A stretch of DNA of 64,000 bases from Amia ocellicauda (lineage: Eukaryota > Chordata > Actinopteri > Amiiformes > Amiidae), in assembly GCF_036373705.1 (NCBI RefSeq), contig NC_089863.1, forward strand, positions 21,698,619 to 21,762,618, in the 5' to 3' direction. Every line of letters begins with the position of its first letter. The first letter of the stretch is position 1. Position numbers and translations under genes: made by a program. The notes under the pieces are model-generated. The model made no database searches. It was not told where the DNA came from and was given only the letters and a program-made list of their open reading frames with translations. Positions 10,143 to 22,267 of the stretch are shown in pieces.

Positions 10143-11033
10143 AAATGTTTGTACCTCAATGCCAGGAGTATAAGGAACAAGATGTTAGACTTGGAAGCCA
10201 CAGTGCTGGTGTGTGACTATGATGTTGTAGGAGTGACAGAAACATGGCTTACAGAAAATGATGGGGATGAATACAAGTTGGAAGGATATACACAGTTTAG
10301 GAGAGACAGGCAAAATTGAAGAGGGGGTGGGGTAGCATTATATGTGAAAAATGACATTGAGGCAGAAGAACTTGTATTAGATCCCAGTAACGGAACAGAA
10401 TCTTTGTGGGTGAAACTTTTGAACAAGAGATCTGGAGGATTAGCGGTAGGAGTGTGTTACAGGCCACCAAACTCAGATATTCAGAAAGATGCTGCATTGT
10501 AAAGTGTAATCAGGACTGCATGTAGCAAGGATGTGGCTGTTATAATGGGGGATTTCAATTTCCCAAACTTAGACTGGGAAAGCCCAGTGGGGACTACAGA
10601 AGCAGAAATGGAAATGGTTGAGATGGTAAATGACTGCTTTCTAACTCAATTTGTCAGGGAACCAACCAGAGAGAGCGCATGTATTGACTTGATCTTTTCA
10701 AATGACCAAGATAGAGTCAGGGGGACAGTAGTTAGAGAACCAATGGCAAATTGTGATCACAATATGGTTGTCTTTGAGGCATTCTTTCAAAAAACAAGGT
10801 CCAAGTCTAAAACAATGGTCTACAATTTTAGAAAAGCAAACCTTGAAGGTATGAGACAGCACTTAGAAGAGGTAGACTGGAGCACACTGGATACAGAGTT
10901 AGTTGAAAATGCATGGGTATATTTTAAGAATATACTACTCGAGGCTCAGGAGCAATTTGAATCAAAACATAGCAAATTGAGGAACAAAAATCATTGGCCA
11001 AAATGGTATAATAGAGGTATGCAAAAAATATAA
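10143..11033 (+). pseudogene. CR1 ORF2 endonuclease region
   Basis: The APE-type endonuclease starts near NARSIRNKM and includes VTETWL, CYRPP, GDFNFPNLDW and the CDHNMV block. Stops interrupt it at about 10318 (TGA) and 10500 (TAA). The last open part is 10533-11033. Confidence 0.8.
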
Positions 11034-11044
11034 AGAGGAAGACA

Positions 11045-12188
11045 ATGTTGTATAGTGCATACAAAAGGGATGGTGACGAAACAAAATACATAGAATATGT
11101 TGAGCTGCAAAGAGATCTTAAGAAAGGGATCAGGAAAGCAGAGAGGGAATTAGAAAGAAACATAGCTCTTGGAGCTCAAACCAATGCAAAGAGCTTTTTT
11201 CAATATCACAACAGCAAGCGGTTAATAAAGGAGGAGGTGAAACAGATAAAGGGCAAAAACGGAGGTATCTTGGAAATTGAACAAGATGTGGCAAATATTC
11301 TAAATGAGTATTTCACAGAGGTTTTTACAAAAGAAAAAACAGATGACATGCCACAGGTTGACAATCAGTCCAGTCAATCCCTAAGAGAGATCAGGATAAA
11401 TGAGGAGGAGGTACTAAAGGGACTAGCAGAATTAAAAACAAACAAATCACCTGGGCCAGATGGGATATTTCCAACAGTACTTCAAGAAAATAGGTGGCTC
11501 AGCAGATACAATCTTGGCAGCACAGGCTATTCAGAGGAACTTAGATAATATTCAGTTGTGGGCTGACACCTGGCAAATGCAATTCAATGTGGACAAGTGC
11601 AAGGTAATACATGCAGGTAACAAAAATGTCCACTATAATTACACTATGGGAGGTACAGATCTACATGAAGTAACGCATGAGAAAGACCTAGGAGTCTATG
11701 TGGACTCCTCACTTTCTCCATCCAAGCAATGTGGGGAAGCAATAAAGAAGGCAAACAGAATGCTAGGGTATATTGTCAAAAGTGTAGAATTTAAAACAAG
11801 GGCAGTCATGTTAAGACTGTACAATGCGCTAGTTAGACCTCATCTGGAATACTGTGTACAGTTCTGGGCACCACACTTCAAAAAGGATATTGCTGCCTTA
11901 GAGGCAGTTCAGAGGAGAGCAACCAGACTTATTCCAGGTCTTCAAGGGAAAGTCCTACTCGGAGAGACTGAGAGAACTGAACCTTTTCACCCTGGTACAG
12001 AGGAGACTACCCGGGGACAGAAATGGAAATTGGGCTTCAAGGCATTCAAAACGGAAAACAGGAGACACTTCTTTACACAGAGAGTAGTCACAATCTGTAA
12101 TAAACTACCCAGCGATGTGGTTGAAGCTGAAAGTTTGGGAACATTTAAAAATGGTCTGGAAAGGATCCTTGGATCACATCGATATTAA
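11045..12188 (+). pseudogene. CR1 ORF2 linker and C-terminus, RT palm deleted
   Basis: 11045-11548 is the linker up to SPGPDG. 11460-12188 resumes after the FADD motif at GGSADTILAAQ. The junction aaaataggtggctc is where the RT palm is missing. No FADD or VPQGS motif is present. Confidence 0.85.
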
Positions 12189-12322
12189 TGAACACCAAAC
12201 GAGCAAGATGGGTCGAATGGTCCCCTCTCGTTTGTTAACTCTCTTATGCTCTTAAAAGTGTCTGAAGCAGCATGAAAGAGCACACTAGGGAGCTGAGAAC
12301 AGACAGAGAGGGGAGTGTATAT

Positions 12323-12394
12323 TGCGTTGGCCGGGAATCGAACCCGAGTCAACTGCTTGGAAGGCAGCTATGCTAACCACTATACCACCAACGC
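12323..12394 (-). tRNA. tRNA-Gly(TCC), intact
   Basis: The best Gly-TCC copy in the window: all stems pair, anticodon loop CTTCCAA, T loop TTCGATT, discriminator A. Only a minor T-stem-adjacent change separates it from the vertebrate consensus. Confidence 0.92.
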
Positions 12395-12620
12395 TTAGAG
12401 ACTGCTTCCCCACAATATCTCACTATGGTCGAACATGATTCCAGTATTGCAAAGTGGCAGGCAATTCGTTTTCCAAATTGCATTCGGTGAACATTTGGGA
12501 AGCCCTGCGATATCAGCAGTTTCCTGTTCCTGAGTGCGGAAGGAAAATGTCCATTAGCATCTTTCCAGATTGCACTTTATTCAGACCTTTCCGAAATGAA
12601 ACAAAGCCAAAGTTGAAACA

Positions 12621-12692
12621 TAGAAGAGGATGGTTTCGATCCATCGACCTGTGGGCTATGGGCCCAGCACGCTTCTGCTGCGCCACTCTGCT
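12621..12692 (-). tRNA. Initiator tRNA-Met(CAT)
   Basis: Minus strand AGCAGAGTGGCGCAGC with the diagnostic initiator T loop ATCGAAA and anticodon CAT. One anticodon-stem pair (C27 with C43) and one acceptor pair are lost, and loop base 38 is G. It is the closest to functional of the five copies. Confidence 0.8.
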
Positions 12693-12961
12693 CCTTGGGC
12701 ACTCACCCACCTGTTAACGTCACAGCCACTCCTATATTGCATATTGCAAGCAATACAAGTTTGCAAAGCCCTGCGTTATTTCCACATTCCTGTTCAAGAC
12801 TGCACACCGAGCTTCTCCATGCGCTGGAGCAGCTTTCCAGGTTTCAGTGCCTTCACATTTCACCCTGTATGTGCTGTGGGAAGCATCATGTCAATTGTTT
12901 TGAACTAAGCGGATCGGGGCTCAGTCTGAGCTCAGATCCGAGCTTAAAAATGACCGTGCTT

Positions 12962-13034
12962 CTGAGCAGCTGGGACTCAAAGCCACACTCCCTGGCTTAG
13001 GAACCCAGTGTCTGATCCACTAGGACACGGGGGC
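12962..13034 (-). pseudogene. tRNA-Arg(CCT)-like pseudogene
   Basis: Same degenerate state as 5076. Confidence 0.6.
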
Positions 13035-13422
13035 TCAGCCAGACAGTATCGGAAAATGGAAATAAATAAATAAATTAATATATAAAAAGATGCTGCGCGT
13101 TACACAATAGACACCAGGTAAAGAAGTGAATAGTTACAGGAACTGTCACGTAAGCTCCTCAACTTGAAACGGGCACATACGAACTCCTGTGAAATAACAC
13201 GAGATGGATAACTACCCCTTCTCTGCTGCAGCAGAATGTGACTACCTATTGCGCAGATTACAATCAAATCAAGAAAGAGAGCGGGCTGATAATAACCTCA
13301 AAAGAAAGAAATGAAAATTCAGTCAATTGCTAAAGAAGAGTCTTGCCGCTGCATTCTGGAATGAAGAAAAGAATGAAATGACAAGTACAATCAAATCAAG
13401 AAAGAGAGCGGGCTGTGTCGGA

Positions 13423-13493
13423 TGCGCCAGCCGGGAATCGAACCAGAGTCACAAGAATGGGACTCTTGTATGATACCACTACACCACTGGCGC
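13423..13493 (-). tRNA. tRNA-Gly(CCC), one T-stem change
   Basis: As 5613, but the T arm reads CTCTGGTTCG, one substitution in the stem. A partial local duplication just upstream (13256-13300) removed the flank present at 5370-5470. Confidence 0.7.
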
Positions 13494-14194
13494 TGCTGGG
13501 GAAGCTCTGGCTTGCGTCCTTGAAGCAAATTCATAGAAAGCGTCCCATGGGGCAAGATGATGTCTTAATGATTATCCTTATTAGTCTGTTGTCGATCTGC
13601 TTAATACGTACCTAGCCAATCACTACATCACAGGTGCAGAGACAATCAGTATGAAGGCGAACACGATTTCGTTAACGTGTGCCCATTTACAAGTTCAATG
13701 AATGTATACATAAATAAAGCAGATCTGGGTTTTCCTCTGAAACATTAAGGACTGGTTTCATAAATGCGTCCATAAGTCCATAAACGCCACGAGTGCAACG
13801 TGCAACTCTATTGTAGCTGCTGTTACTGTACGATTCATCGTGATACGTGTGTGTTTTATTTCAGCTGTAACTCGCCCTGGTTAAGCACGTCTACGGTGTA
13901 ATTTAAAAATATTACAGAAATTGTCGTTTGCAGTTACAAATCTGTAGTAAGAGTAATACGTTAAGGGAGTCAAGTTCAGCAATTTAAAATACAAATCTAC
14001 TAGCACATATCTTGATAAAGATTACAATAATAACAATAATAATAATACATAGCAAATATTTATTTTAGTGTTGCACATGGAAAGTTTTCTTACAGTAACT
14101 TCTGAATATAATGTTGTCTATACCCTTTTAGCTATTCGTAATATCTCTTAACAGAAACTTGTATATTTTTAGCTGTCTCCAATCATCTAAAGCA
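13494..14194. repeat. Module B spacer and MITE remnant, cut by CR1
   Basis: Matches 5684 onward until ccaatcatctaaagca, where the CR1 at 14196 starts. It keeps about 20 bases (tgttactgtacgattcat) that 5690-6767 lacks. Confidence 0.65.
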
Positions 14195-14775
14195 GAAGTA
14201 TTTACAAGTTGCCACAGAGAGAGACCGGAGAGTACAGGTGAGAGGTAGCCATCTTGTTGTTTGACTAGTTTCAGAATAGTCTTAGCATTGCTCATTTTGT
14301 TTTAAGTTTGCCTTAAATTGACATTAGCATTGTCTGTAGTTTGCCTAAATTGAAGCCAATTCAGTTCAGCTGCTGAGTTGGTGAAAGTAAACAGGTTGTA
14401 GAAGGGAGTTTCTGTCTAGGACTAGCAGGAATTATGTTGTAGGAGGAGCCAGGTGGGGCCAATTAGGTGTGAATTGGGGGTAGGTAGACAAAAGCTACTT
14501 AAAGCAGCTGTTGAGAAAGAGCTGTGCTGTTTTTCGCTGACAAAAGTTAGGCAGTTGACTAGCAGCAGGAACCAAGAGAAGTACAAACAAACAAAAAGTA
14601 ACATTTAGAAGCATGTGGCCACTACAGTGTCAGGTTTGCAGAATGATTGCCTTCCTGGATGAACTCATCCAAGAAGGCTTCATATGAGAACGTTGTCGGC
14701 AGGTTGAAATCCTAGAGATCAATTGATCTTGAGGCTCAGCTTGTCGATCTGCGCTGTATTAGGGATATAGAAGAA

Positions 14776-15419
14776 TTGGTCAATCAGCCCATGAGAGAGA
14801 TGGTGTGCACGCCAAAACCTAGGAGAGTTGAGACCTTAGAGCAGGACAGCGTAGAGAACTGCTGGGTTACAGTAGGTCGTAACCGCAGAAAAGGGCGTGC
14901 ACACCCCGTAGAGACACCCCAAGAGCTTGAATTGCCCAACAGGTTCCAACTGCTGGACACCGAGTTGGACAGTGACAGCTCAGAGGGTGATGGGGGGCAG
15001 TTGAGCACCAGAGCACCATGGTGCCCAATCCCCCCCCAGACGAAGGAGGTAGTTATAGTAGGAGACTCAATTCTTAGAGGTGTAGATCACACAGTGTGTT
15101 CTAGTGACATGGAGACCCGCATTGGTATCTTGCCTGCCTGGTGCTCAGGTTGCAGATCTCCCTAAACTAGTAGACGGGCTACTGGCCAAAGCCGGGGGGA
15201 ATCCACCGGTCATGGTCAGGGAGACAGGCAGAGATTAGAAAGTTTAACACGTGGTTGAAAGCTTGGTGTAGGGAAGAGGGGTTTAGGTTTATGGAGCATT
15301 GGTCTTTCTTCTGGGATAGATGGGACCTGTACAAACCGGACGGTCTACATCTAAACAGAAGGGGGGCTAATGCATTGGAAGAGCGTATGTGCAGTGAAAT
15401 TGAGAATCATTTAAACTAG
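14776..15419 (+). pseudogene. CR1 ORF1 with SGNH-hydrolase domain
   Basis: The open part 14776-15165 includes the Arg-rich stretch VGRNRRKGRAHPVE and VVIVGDSILRG. A frame change near 15140 precedes the C-terminal KPDGLHLNRRG block; TAG is at 15417-15419. Confidence 0.75.
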
Positions 15420-15507
15420 GAACCAGGGGGGCAGGGAGCTTTGACAATGGGAGATGTTCCACTAAGGAAAGGAAACCAAGGGAAACTGCCAGTAGGAAAG
15501 TCCTGAA

Positions 15508-16396
15508 ATGTTTGTACTTCAATGCCAGGAGTATAAGGAACAAGATGTTAGACTTGGAAGCCACAGTGCTGGTGTGTGACTATGATGTTGTAGGAGTGAC
15601 AGAAACATGTCTTACAGAAAATGATGGGGATGAATACAAGTTGGAAGGATACACACAGTTTAGGTGAGACAGGCAAAATCGAAGAGGGGGTGGGGTAGCA
15701 TTATATGTGAAAAATGACATTGAGGCAGAAGAACTTGTATTAGATCCCAGTAATGGAACAGAATCTTTGTGGGTGAAACGTTTGAACAAGAGATCTGGAG
15801 GATTAGCGGTAGGAGTGTGTTACAGGCCACCAAACTCAGATTTTCAGAAAGATGCTGCATTGTACAGTGTAATCAGGACTGCATGTAGCAAGGATGTGGC
15901 TGTTATAATGGGGGATTTCAATTTCCCAAACTAAGACTGGGAAAGCCCAGTGGGGACTACAGAAGCAGAAATGGAAATGGTTGAGATGGTAAATGACTGC
16001 TTTCTAACTCAATTTGTCAGGGAACCAACCAGAGAGAGCGCATGTATTGACTTGATCTTTTCAAATGACCAAGATAGAGTCAAGGGGACAGTAGTTAGAG
16101 AACCAATGGCAAATTGTGATCACAATATGGTTATCTTTGAGGCATTCTTTCAAAAAACAAGGTCCAAGTCTAAAACAATGGTCTACAATTTTAGAAAAGC
16201 AAATCTTGAAGATATGAGACTGCACTTAGAAGAGGTAGACTGGAGCACACTGGATACAGAGTTAGTTGAAAATGCATGGGTATATTTTAAGAATATACTA
16301 ATCGAGGCTCAGGTCCAATTTGTACCAAAACTTAGCAAATTGAGGAACAAAAAACATTGGCCAAAATGGTTTAATAGAGGTATGCAAAAAATATAA
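15508..16396 (+). pseudogene. CR1 ORF2 endonuclease region
   Basis: APE-type endonuclease. A stop follows TQFR at about 15665, and a TAA at 15932-15934 follows GDFNFPN; 15950-16396 continues in the same frame to RGMQKI. Confidence 0.8.
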
Positions 16397-16604
16397 AGAG
16401 AAAGACAATGTTGTATAGTGCATACAAAAGGGATGGTGACGAAACAAAATACATAGAATATGTTGAGCTGCAAAGAGATCTTTAGAAAGGGATCAGGAAA
16501 GCAAAGAGGGAATTAGAAAGAAACATAGCTCCTGGAGCTCAAACCAATGCAAGACTGAGCCAGGAAATTGCAGACCAATCAGTCTGACCTGCATCACCTG
16601 TAAA

Positions 16605-17783
16605 ATGTTGGAAAAAATGATTAGACAGAAAATAGAGGCGCATCTCAATGAAAACCATATTCTCGGAGCTAGTCAACATGGGTTTAGACGAGGCAGATCA
16701 TGTCTTACTAATTTATTAGAATGTTTAGAACATGCAACTGCAGCTGTAGATCATGTGAAAGCATATGATATGATATACTTAGATTTCCAAAAAGCTTTTG
16801 ATAAGGTTCCACACCAAAGACTGATCCTCAAATTGGAAGCTGTAGGCATTCAGGGTAATGTAAGTAGATGGATTATGAACTGGTTGATGTCTAGGAAACA
16901 GAGGGTGTCGATTAGAGGAGTCACTTCTAACTGGAATGAGGTTGTTAGTGGAGTTCCACAGGGATCAATACTAGGGCCTTTGCTTTTTCTAATCTATATT
17001 AATGATCTGGACTCTGGGATAGTTAGCAAACTTGTCAAATTTGCAGATGATACTAAAATAGGTGGCTCAGCAGATACAATCATGGCAGCACAGGCTATTC
17101 AGAGGGACTTAGATAATATTCAGTTGTGGGCTGACACCTGGCAAATGAAATTCAATGTGGACAAGTGCAAGGTAATACATGCAGGTAACAAAAATGTCCA
17201 CTATAATTACACTATGGGAGGTACAGATCTAGATGAAGTAACGCATGAGAAAGACCTAGGAGTCTATGTGGACTCCTCATTTTCTCCATCCAAGCAATGT
17301 GGGGAAGCAATAAAAAAGGCAAACAGAATGCTAGGGTATATTGTCAAAAGTGTAGAATTTAAAACAAGGGCAGTAATGTTAAGACTGTACAATGCGCTAG
17401 TTAGACCTCATCTGGAATACTGTGTACAGTTCTGGGCACCACACTTCAAGAAGGATATTGCTGCCTTAGAGGCAGTTCAGAGGAGAGCAACCAGACTTAT
17501 TCCAGGTCTGAAGGGAAAGTCCTACTCGGAGAGACTGAGGGAACTGAACCTTTTCACCCTGGAACAGAGGAGACTACGTGGGGACTTGATCCAAGTCTTC
17601 AAAATCATGAAAGGCATCGACCACATCAAACCAGAGGAGCTTTTCCAGATCAGCAGGGACACACGCACCCGGGGACACAAATGGAAATTGGGCTTCAAGG
17701 CATTCAAAACGGAAAACAGGAGACACTTCTTTACACAGAGAGTAGTCACAATCTGGAATAAACTACCCAGCGATGTTGTTTAA
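16605..17783 (+). pseudogene. CR1 reverse transcriptase and C-terminus
   Basis: An open stretch of 392 codons. RT blocks in order: SQHGFRRGRS (residues 23-32), LDFQKAFDKVPH with the first catalytic Asp (59-70), SGVPQGSILGPLLF (115-128), KFADDTKIGG with the catalytic Asp pair (145-154), then the CR1 tail. It would copy LINE RNA at a nicked target. It is cut off from its endonuclease by upstream stops and the linker deletion. Confidence 0.85.
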
Positions 17784-17980
17784 GCTGAAAGTTTGGGAAC
17801 ATTTAAAAATGGTCTGGAAAGGATCCTTGGATCACTTCGATATTATTGAACACCAAACGAGCATGAAGAGTCGAATGGTCCCCTCTCGTTTGTAAACTTT
17901 CATATGTTCTTAAAAGTGTCTGAAGCAGCATGAAAGAGCACACTAAGCAGCTGAGAACAGACAGAGAGGGGAGTGAATAT

Positions 17981-18052
17981 TGCGCTGGCCGGGAATTGAA
18001 CCCGGGTCAACTGCTTGGAAGGCAGCTATGCTAACCACTATACCACCAACAC
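17981..18052 (-). pseudogene. tRNA-Gly(TCC), variant acceptor and T loop
   Basis: The acceptor is GTGTTGG/CCAGCGC with G-U pairs and the T loop reads TTCAATT; the anticodon TCC is kept. Just past its 5' end the sequence jumps into mid-module A (18067), so module B is cut here. Confidence 0.65.
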
Positions 18053-18148
18053 TTGAACAAGAAAATTCTAGCCGCTGTATTCTGGAATGAAGAAAGAAAT
18101 GAAATGACAAGGGCAATCAAAGCAAGTAAGACAGTAGGCTGTGTGGCA

Positions 18149-18219
18149 TACGCTAGCCAGAAATCGAACGCAACTCACAAGAACAGGAACCTTGTATGAT
18201 ACCACTACACCACTGGCGC
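18149..18219 (-). pseudogene. tRNA-Gly-like pseudogene, anticodon CCT
   Basis: Module A copy, same state as 1027. Confidence 0.7.
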
Positions 18220-18469
18220 TGCGGGGAAGCTCTAGATTCTGTCACCGAAGCAAATGCACAAGACATATAAAACGCGTCCCCTGGGGCACAATGGTCTTTT
18301 AATAATTATCTGTAATAACCTGCAGTCGAACTACTTAATACATACCTAGCTAATCACTACATCACAGGCGCATGGTTGTCATTCGGGGAAAATATGTGTT
18401 CACGAATGTTCATCGGAGTGGTTGTCATGCTAAGAGGTCAGTTGGAGTAGAGGGAGCTGGCCATGCCGT

Positions 18470-18542
18470 GCCTCGTTGGCGCAGTAGGTAGCGCGTCAGT
18501 CTCATAATCTGAAGGTGGTGAGTTCGACCCTCACACGGGGCA
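18470..18542 (+). tRNA. Elongator tRNA-Met(CAT)
   Basis: Canonical copy with T33, CAT, and intact acceptor, D and T stems. No TTTT run directly follows; the first T-rich stretch is cctttatcttt. Confidence 0.9.
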
Positions 18543-18657
18543 AGCACTCTTCCTTTATCTTTGAGTTCTACCACACTGATCTCCAGCTGCAGAAAAAAGG
18601 CGCACACCTGTGCAATAAAGTGGTTGCTTGCGCTGTCTGAAGAAATTCATGGCAAAA

Positions 18658-18730
18658 TGCCAAATCCTGGGATGGAACAAGGGACCTTTAGATGTTCAGT
18701 CTATCGCTCCCCCAACTGAGCTACTTCGGC
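18658..18730 (-). pseudogene. tRNA-Phe(GAA)-like pseudogene
   Basis: As 1536, but the 5' end reads GCCGAAGTAGC. Confidence 0.65.
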
Positions 18731-18856
18731 CATTGGTGAGATGACGTCGTGATCCCAAAAGTCAAAGTGAAGGAAGCCCTGGCAGAACACAGTCATTGAA
18801 AAGTTCATTGTTTTCCATGACGTCGGCAACGACTCAATTTGATCACTGCAACACAA

Positions 18857-18939
18857 GTCAGGATGGCCGAGTGGTGTAAGGTGCTGTGTGCAGGTCATCG
18901 TCTCCTGTAGAGGCTTGGCTTTGAATCCCACCTCTGACA
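18857..18939 (+). pseudogene. tRNA-Leu(CAG)-like pseudogene
   Basis: 83 bases with the long variable arm of tRNA-Leu. The anticodon position reads CAG, but base 33 is G instead of T, the anticodon stem mispairs, and the T loop is TTTGAAT. This copy also has GTGTGCAGG where others have GCGTGCAGG. Confidence 0.65.
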
Positions 18940-19559
18940 AGGGTCCTTTTACCACTCAGGAGCACACACTTACCCGTGCTGGCGACAAGGACAACAAGAG
19001 TTGAGGACTGTGTTGAAAACGACATTACACAAAGAATTCAATGTTGAAAGAAATACATCAATACATAAATCAATGGACATGTATTTATTCATTGATTGAT
19101 TGACTTCAACATGTCTTAATTTAGTCGCTGTACCCACAAAGCAACACTCAGCATAGTTGAGGCTATAGCTCGGCGTTATTGCGTGTACCTTACATGTATC
19201 ACCCCTGGCACCTGGCCCTGATAACTCCCTACTTTTTGACCACAGTCTGTCTGTGACTTGAACCCGAGAAGTAAAAATGATGCACATGGGTGCTTGCAAT
19301 CTCGTTGTTTCAATCACATATCACAGTGGATGCGTACACACGGTGTTTCTCGGAGATTGCTGGGACAGTAACGAATGTGTTCCTTGCTTTACATGTCATC
19401 TAGCGCACAGTAGCTTTTTCTCCTTCTTTTTGCCCATATCATCCACATATTGTGCCTTTGGGGAACGCCTCCGAAACAGATTTAGAATGCTCTGAGATTC
19501 AAGAAACGACAGTGCAACTCTTTTCCAGCGTTGTGGGTAACGCGTTACTAAGTCTGAGT

Positions 19560-20141
19560 TGTAGAACCACGTGGGAAATTAGTGGAGAAGTCGCGGAGAT
19601 AAAGCAAATAGAACTTTAATGGAGCCGGCTCGGAAGCTCCACGTCAGAAATAATTCCTTCAGTGAGACTTAATGTTTACAAACATGAGTACAACTTTATA
19701 GGAAAAATGACGTAACATCTTATGGCCGTTCATCCAATCAGAAGATACAGGTCCGGGTCCGTTTTACGATCTGTCCTCCCGTGAAGAGGTGATGGATCCA
19801 AAGCAGATGTCCGTCTTTGATGTGCACTAGGAAGATGCGATCCCACGGTCGTCATTTACCTAGTGTCAATCGTTCTTTAACAGAAACAATTCCTGCCTAT
19901 CTGGAGAAACGATTAAGTCATAAACAAATTCTCAGGAGACAGCTCTAGGCTATTTCGGCACTGTGTAATCTTTCATTACTGACAGGAGTTTCTAACAAAT
20001 CGACCTTGTTGACCCTTTACTTGTCCTGCTAAATCGAATGTGCTCAGTCTGTATACAAAACTACTTCTAATGCTAGTATTAATATAAAACATTATATAAT
20101 AATCACAAAACACTTTCTTCAACTTCCAAAAAGAGTCTTCA
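19560..20141 (-). mobile_element. Solo LTR of the provirus family
   Basis: Same length and flanks as 2426-3007, from which it differs very little. Confidence 0.85.
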
Positions 20142-20142
20142 G

Positions 20143-21487
20143 AGAGTTAGTTGAAAATGCATGGGTATATTTTAAGAATATACTACACGAGGCTCAGGAA
20201 CAATTTGTACCAAAACTTAGCAAATTGAGGAAGAAAAAACATTGGCCAAAATGGTTTAATAGAGGTATGCAAAAAATATAAAGAGGAAGACAATGTTGTA
20301 TAGCACATACAAAAGGGATGGTGACGAAACAAAATACATAGAATATGTTGAGCTGCAAAGAGATCTTAAGAAAGGGATCAGGAAAGCAAAGAGGGAATTA
20401 GAAAGAAAAATAGCTCTTGGAGCTCAAACCAATGCAAAGAGCTTTTTTCAATATCACAACAGCAAGCGGTTAATAAAGGAGGAGGTGAAACAGATAAACG
20501 GCAAAAACGGAGGTATCTTGGAAAACGAACAAGATGTGGCACATATTATAAATGAGTATTTCACAGAGGTTTTTACAAAAGAAAAAACAGATGACATGCC
20601 ACAGGTTGACAATCAGTCCAGTCAATCCCTAAGAGAGATCAGGATAAATGAGGAGGAGGTACTAAAGGGACTAGCAGAATTAAAAACAAACAAATCACCT
20701 GGGCCAGATGGGATATTTTCAACAGTACTTCAAGAAAATAGGTGGCTCAGCAGATACAATCTTGGCAGCACAGGCTATTCAGAGGAACTTAGATAATATT
20801 CAGTTGTGGGCTGACACCTGGCAAATGCAATTCAATGTGGACAAGTGCAAGGTAATACATGCAGGTAACAAAAATGTCCACTATAATTACACTATGGGAG
20901 GTACAGATCTACATGAAGTAACGCATGAGAAAGACTTAGGAGTCTATGTGGACTCCTCACTTTCTCCATCCAAGCAATGTGGGGAAGCAATAAAGAAGGC
21001 AAACAGAATGCTAGGGTATATTGTCAAAAGTGTAGAATTTAAAACAAGGGCAGTCATGTTAAGACTGTACAATGCGCTGGAATACTGTGTACAGTTCTGG
21101 GCACCACACTTCAAAAAGGATATTGCTGCCTTAGAGGCAGTTCAGAGGAGAGCAACCAGACTTATTCCAGGTCTTCAAGGGAAAGTCCTACTCGGAGAGA
21201 CTGAGAGAACTGAACCTTTTCACCCTGGTACAGAGGAGACTACCCGGGGACAGAAATGGAAATTGGGCTTCAAGGCATTCAAAACGGAAAACAGGAGACA
21301 CTTCTTTACACAGAGAGTAGTCACAATCTGGAATAAACTACCCAGCGATGTGGTTGAAGCTGAAAGTTTGGGAACATTTAAAAATGGTCTGGAATGGATC
21401 CTTGGATCACTTCGATATTAATGAACACCAAACGAGCAAGATGGGTCGAATGGTCCCCTCTCGTTTGTTAACTCTCTTATGTTCTTA
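20143..21487 (+). mobile_element. CR1-type LINE, 5'-truncated, RT core deleted
   Basis: As 3009-4368, with an additional 15-base in-frame loss near 21079 (LVRPHL missing). ORF2 fragments are at 20293-20796 and 20708-21421. Confidence 0.85.
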
Positions 21488-21555
21488 AAAGTGTCTGAAG
21501 CAGCATGAAAGAGCACACAAGGCAGCTGAGAACAGACAGAGAGGGGAGTATATAT

Positions 21556-21627
21556 TGCGTTGGCCGGGAATCAAACCCGTGTCAACTGCTTGGAAGGCAG
21601 CTATGCTAACCACTATACCACCAACGC
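21556..21627 (-). pseudogene. tRNA-Gly(TCC), T loop altered
   Basis: T loop reads TTTGATT (C56 lost); anticodon TCC and acceptor stem intact. Confidence 0.65.
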
Positions 21628-21853
21628 TTAGAAACTGCTTCCCCACAATATCTCACTGTGGTCGAACATGATTCCAGGATTGCAAAGTGGCAGGCAATTT
21701 GTTTTCCAAATTGCAATCGGTGAACATTTGGGAAGCCCTGCGATATCTGCAGTTTCCTGTTCCTGAGTGCGGAAGGAAAATGTCCATTAGCATCTTTCCA
21801 GATTGCACTTTATTCAGACCTTTCCGAAATGAAACAAAACCAAAGTTGAAACA

Positions 21854-21925
21854 AAGAAGAGGATGGTTTCAATCCATCGACCTCTGGGTTATGGGCCCAG
21901 CACGCTTCCGCTGCGCCACTCTGCT
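21854..21925 (-). pseudogene. Initiator tRNA-Met, T loop altered
   Basis: T loop ATTGAAA; anticodon loop CCCATAA intact; discriminator position T. Confidence 0.7.
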
Positions 21926-22194
21926 CCTTGGGCACTCATCCACCTGTTAACGTCACAGCCACTCCTATATTGCATATTGCAAGCAATACAAGTTTGCAAA
22001 GCCCTGCGTTATTTCCACTTTCCTGTTCAAGACTGCACACCGAGCTTCTCCATGCGCTGGAGCAGCTTTCCAGGTTTCAGTGCCTTCACATTTCACCCTG
22101 TATGTGCTGTGGGAAGCATCATGTCAATTGTTTTGAACTAAGCGGATCGGGGCTCAGTCTGAGCTCAGATCCGAGCTTAAAAATGACAGTGCTT

Positions 22195-22267
22195 CTGAGC
22201 AGCTGGGACTCAAAGCCACACTCCCTGGCTTAGGAACCCAGTGTCTGATCCACTAGGACACGGGGGC
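22195..22267 (-). pseudogene. tRNA-Arg(CCT)-like pseudogene
   Basis: Same degenerate state as 5076. Confidence 0.6.

Larger units (their letters stand above)
9164..12254 (+). mobile_element. CR1-type LINE, RT core deleted
   Basis: The element runs from aagtatttacaagttgcc to the 3' end before module B. It keeps 5' sequence, ORF1 with an SGNH esterase region, the ORF2 endonuclease, the linker and the C-terminal block. It lacks about 330 bases of ORF1 5' sequence present at 14480-14810, and lacks the RT palm. Confidence 0.85.
14196..17913 (+). mobile_element. CR1-type LINE, RT core present, linker deleted
   Basis: It has the longest 5' part in the window, ORF1, endonuclease and the RT domain. 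The ORF2 linker is deleted at ccaatgca/agactgagcc (about 16550), the region kept by the other class. Confidence 0.87.

Noticed and set aside
18425-18607. A 60-codon minus-strand frame repeated with module A
   Set aside because: It is the antisense shadow of the tRNA-Met gene and its flank.
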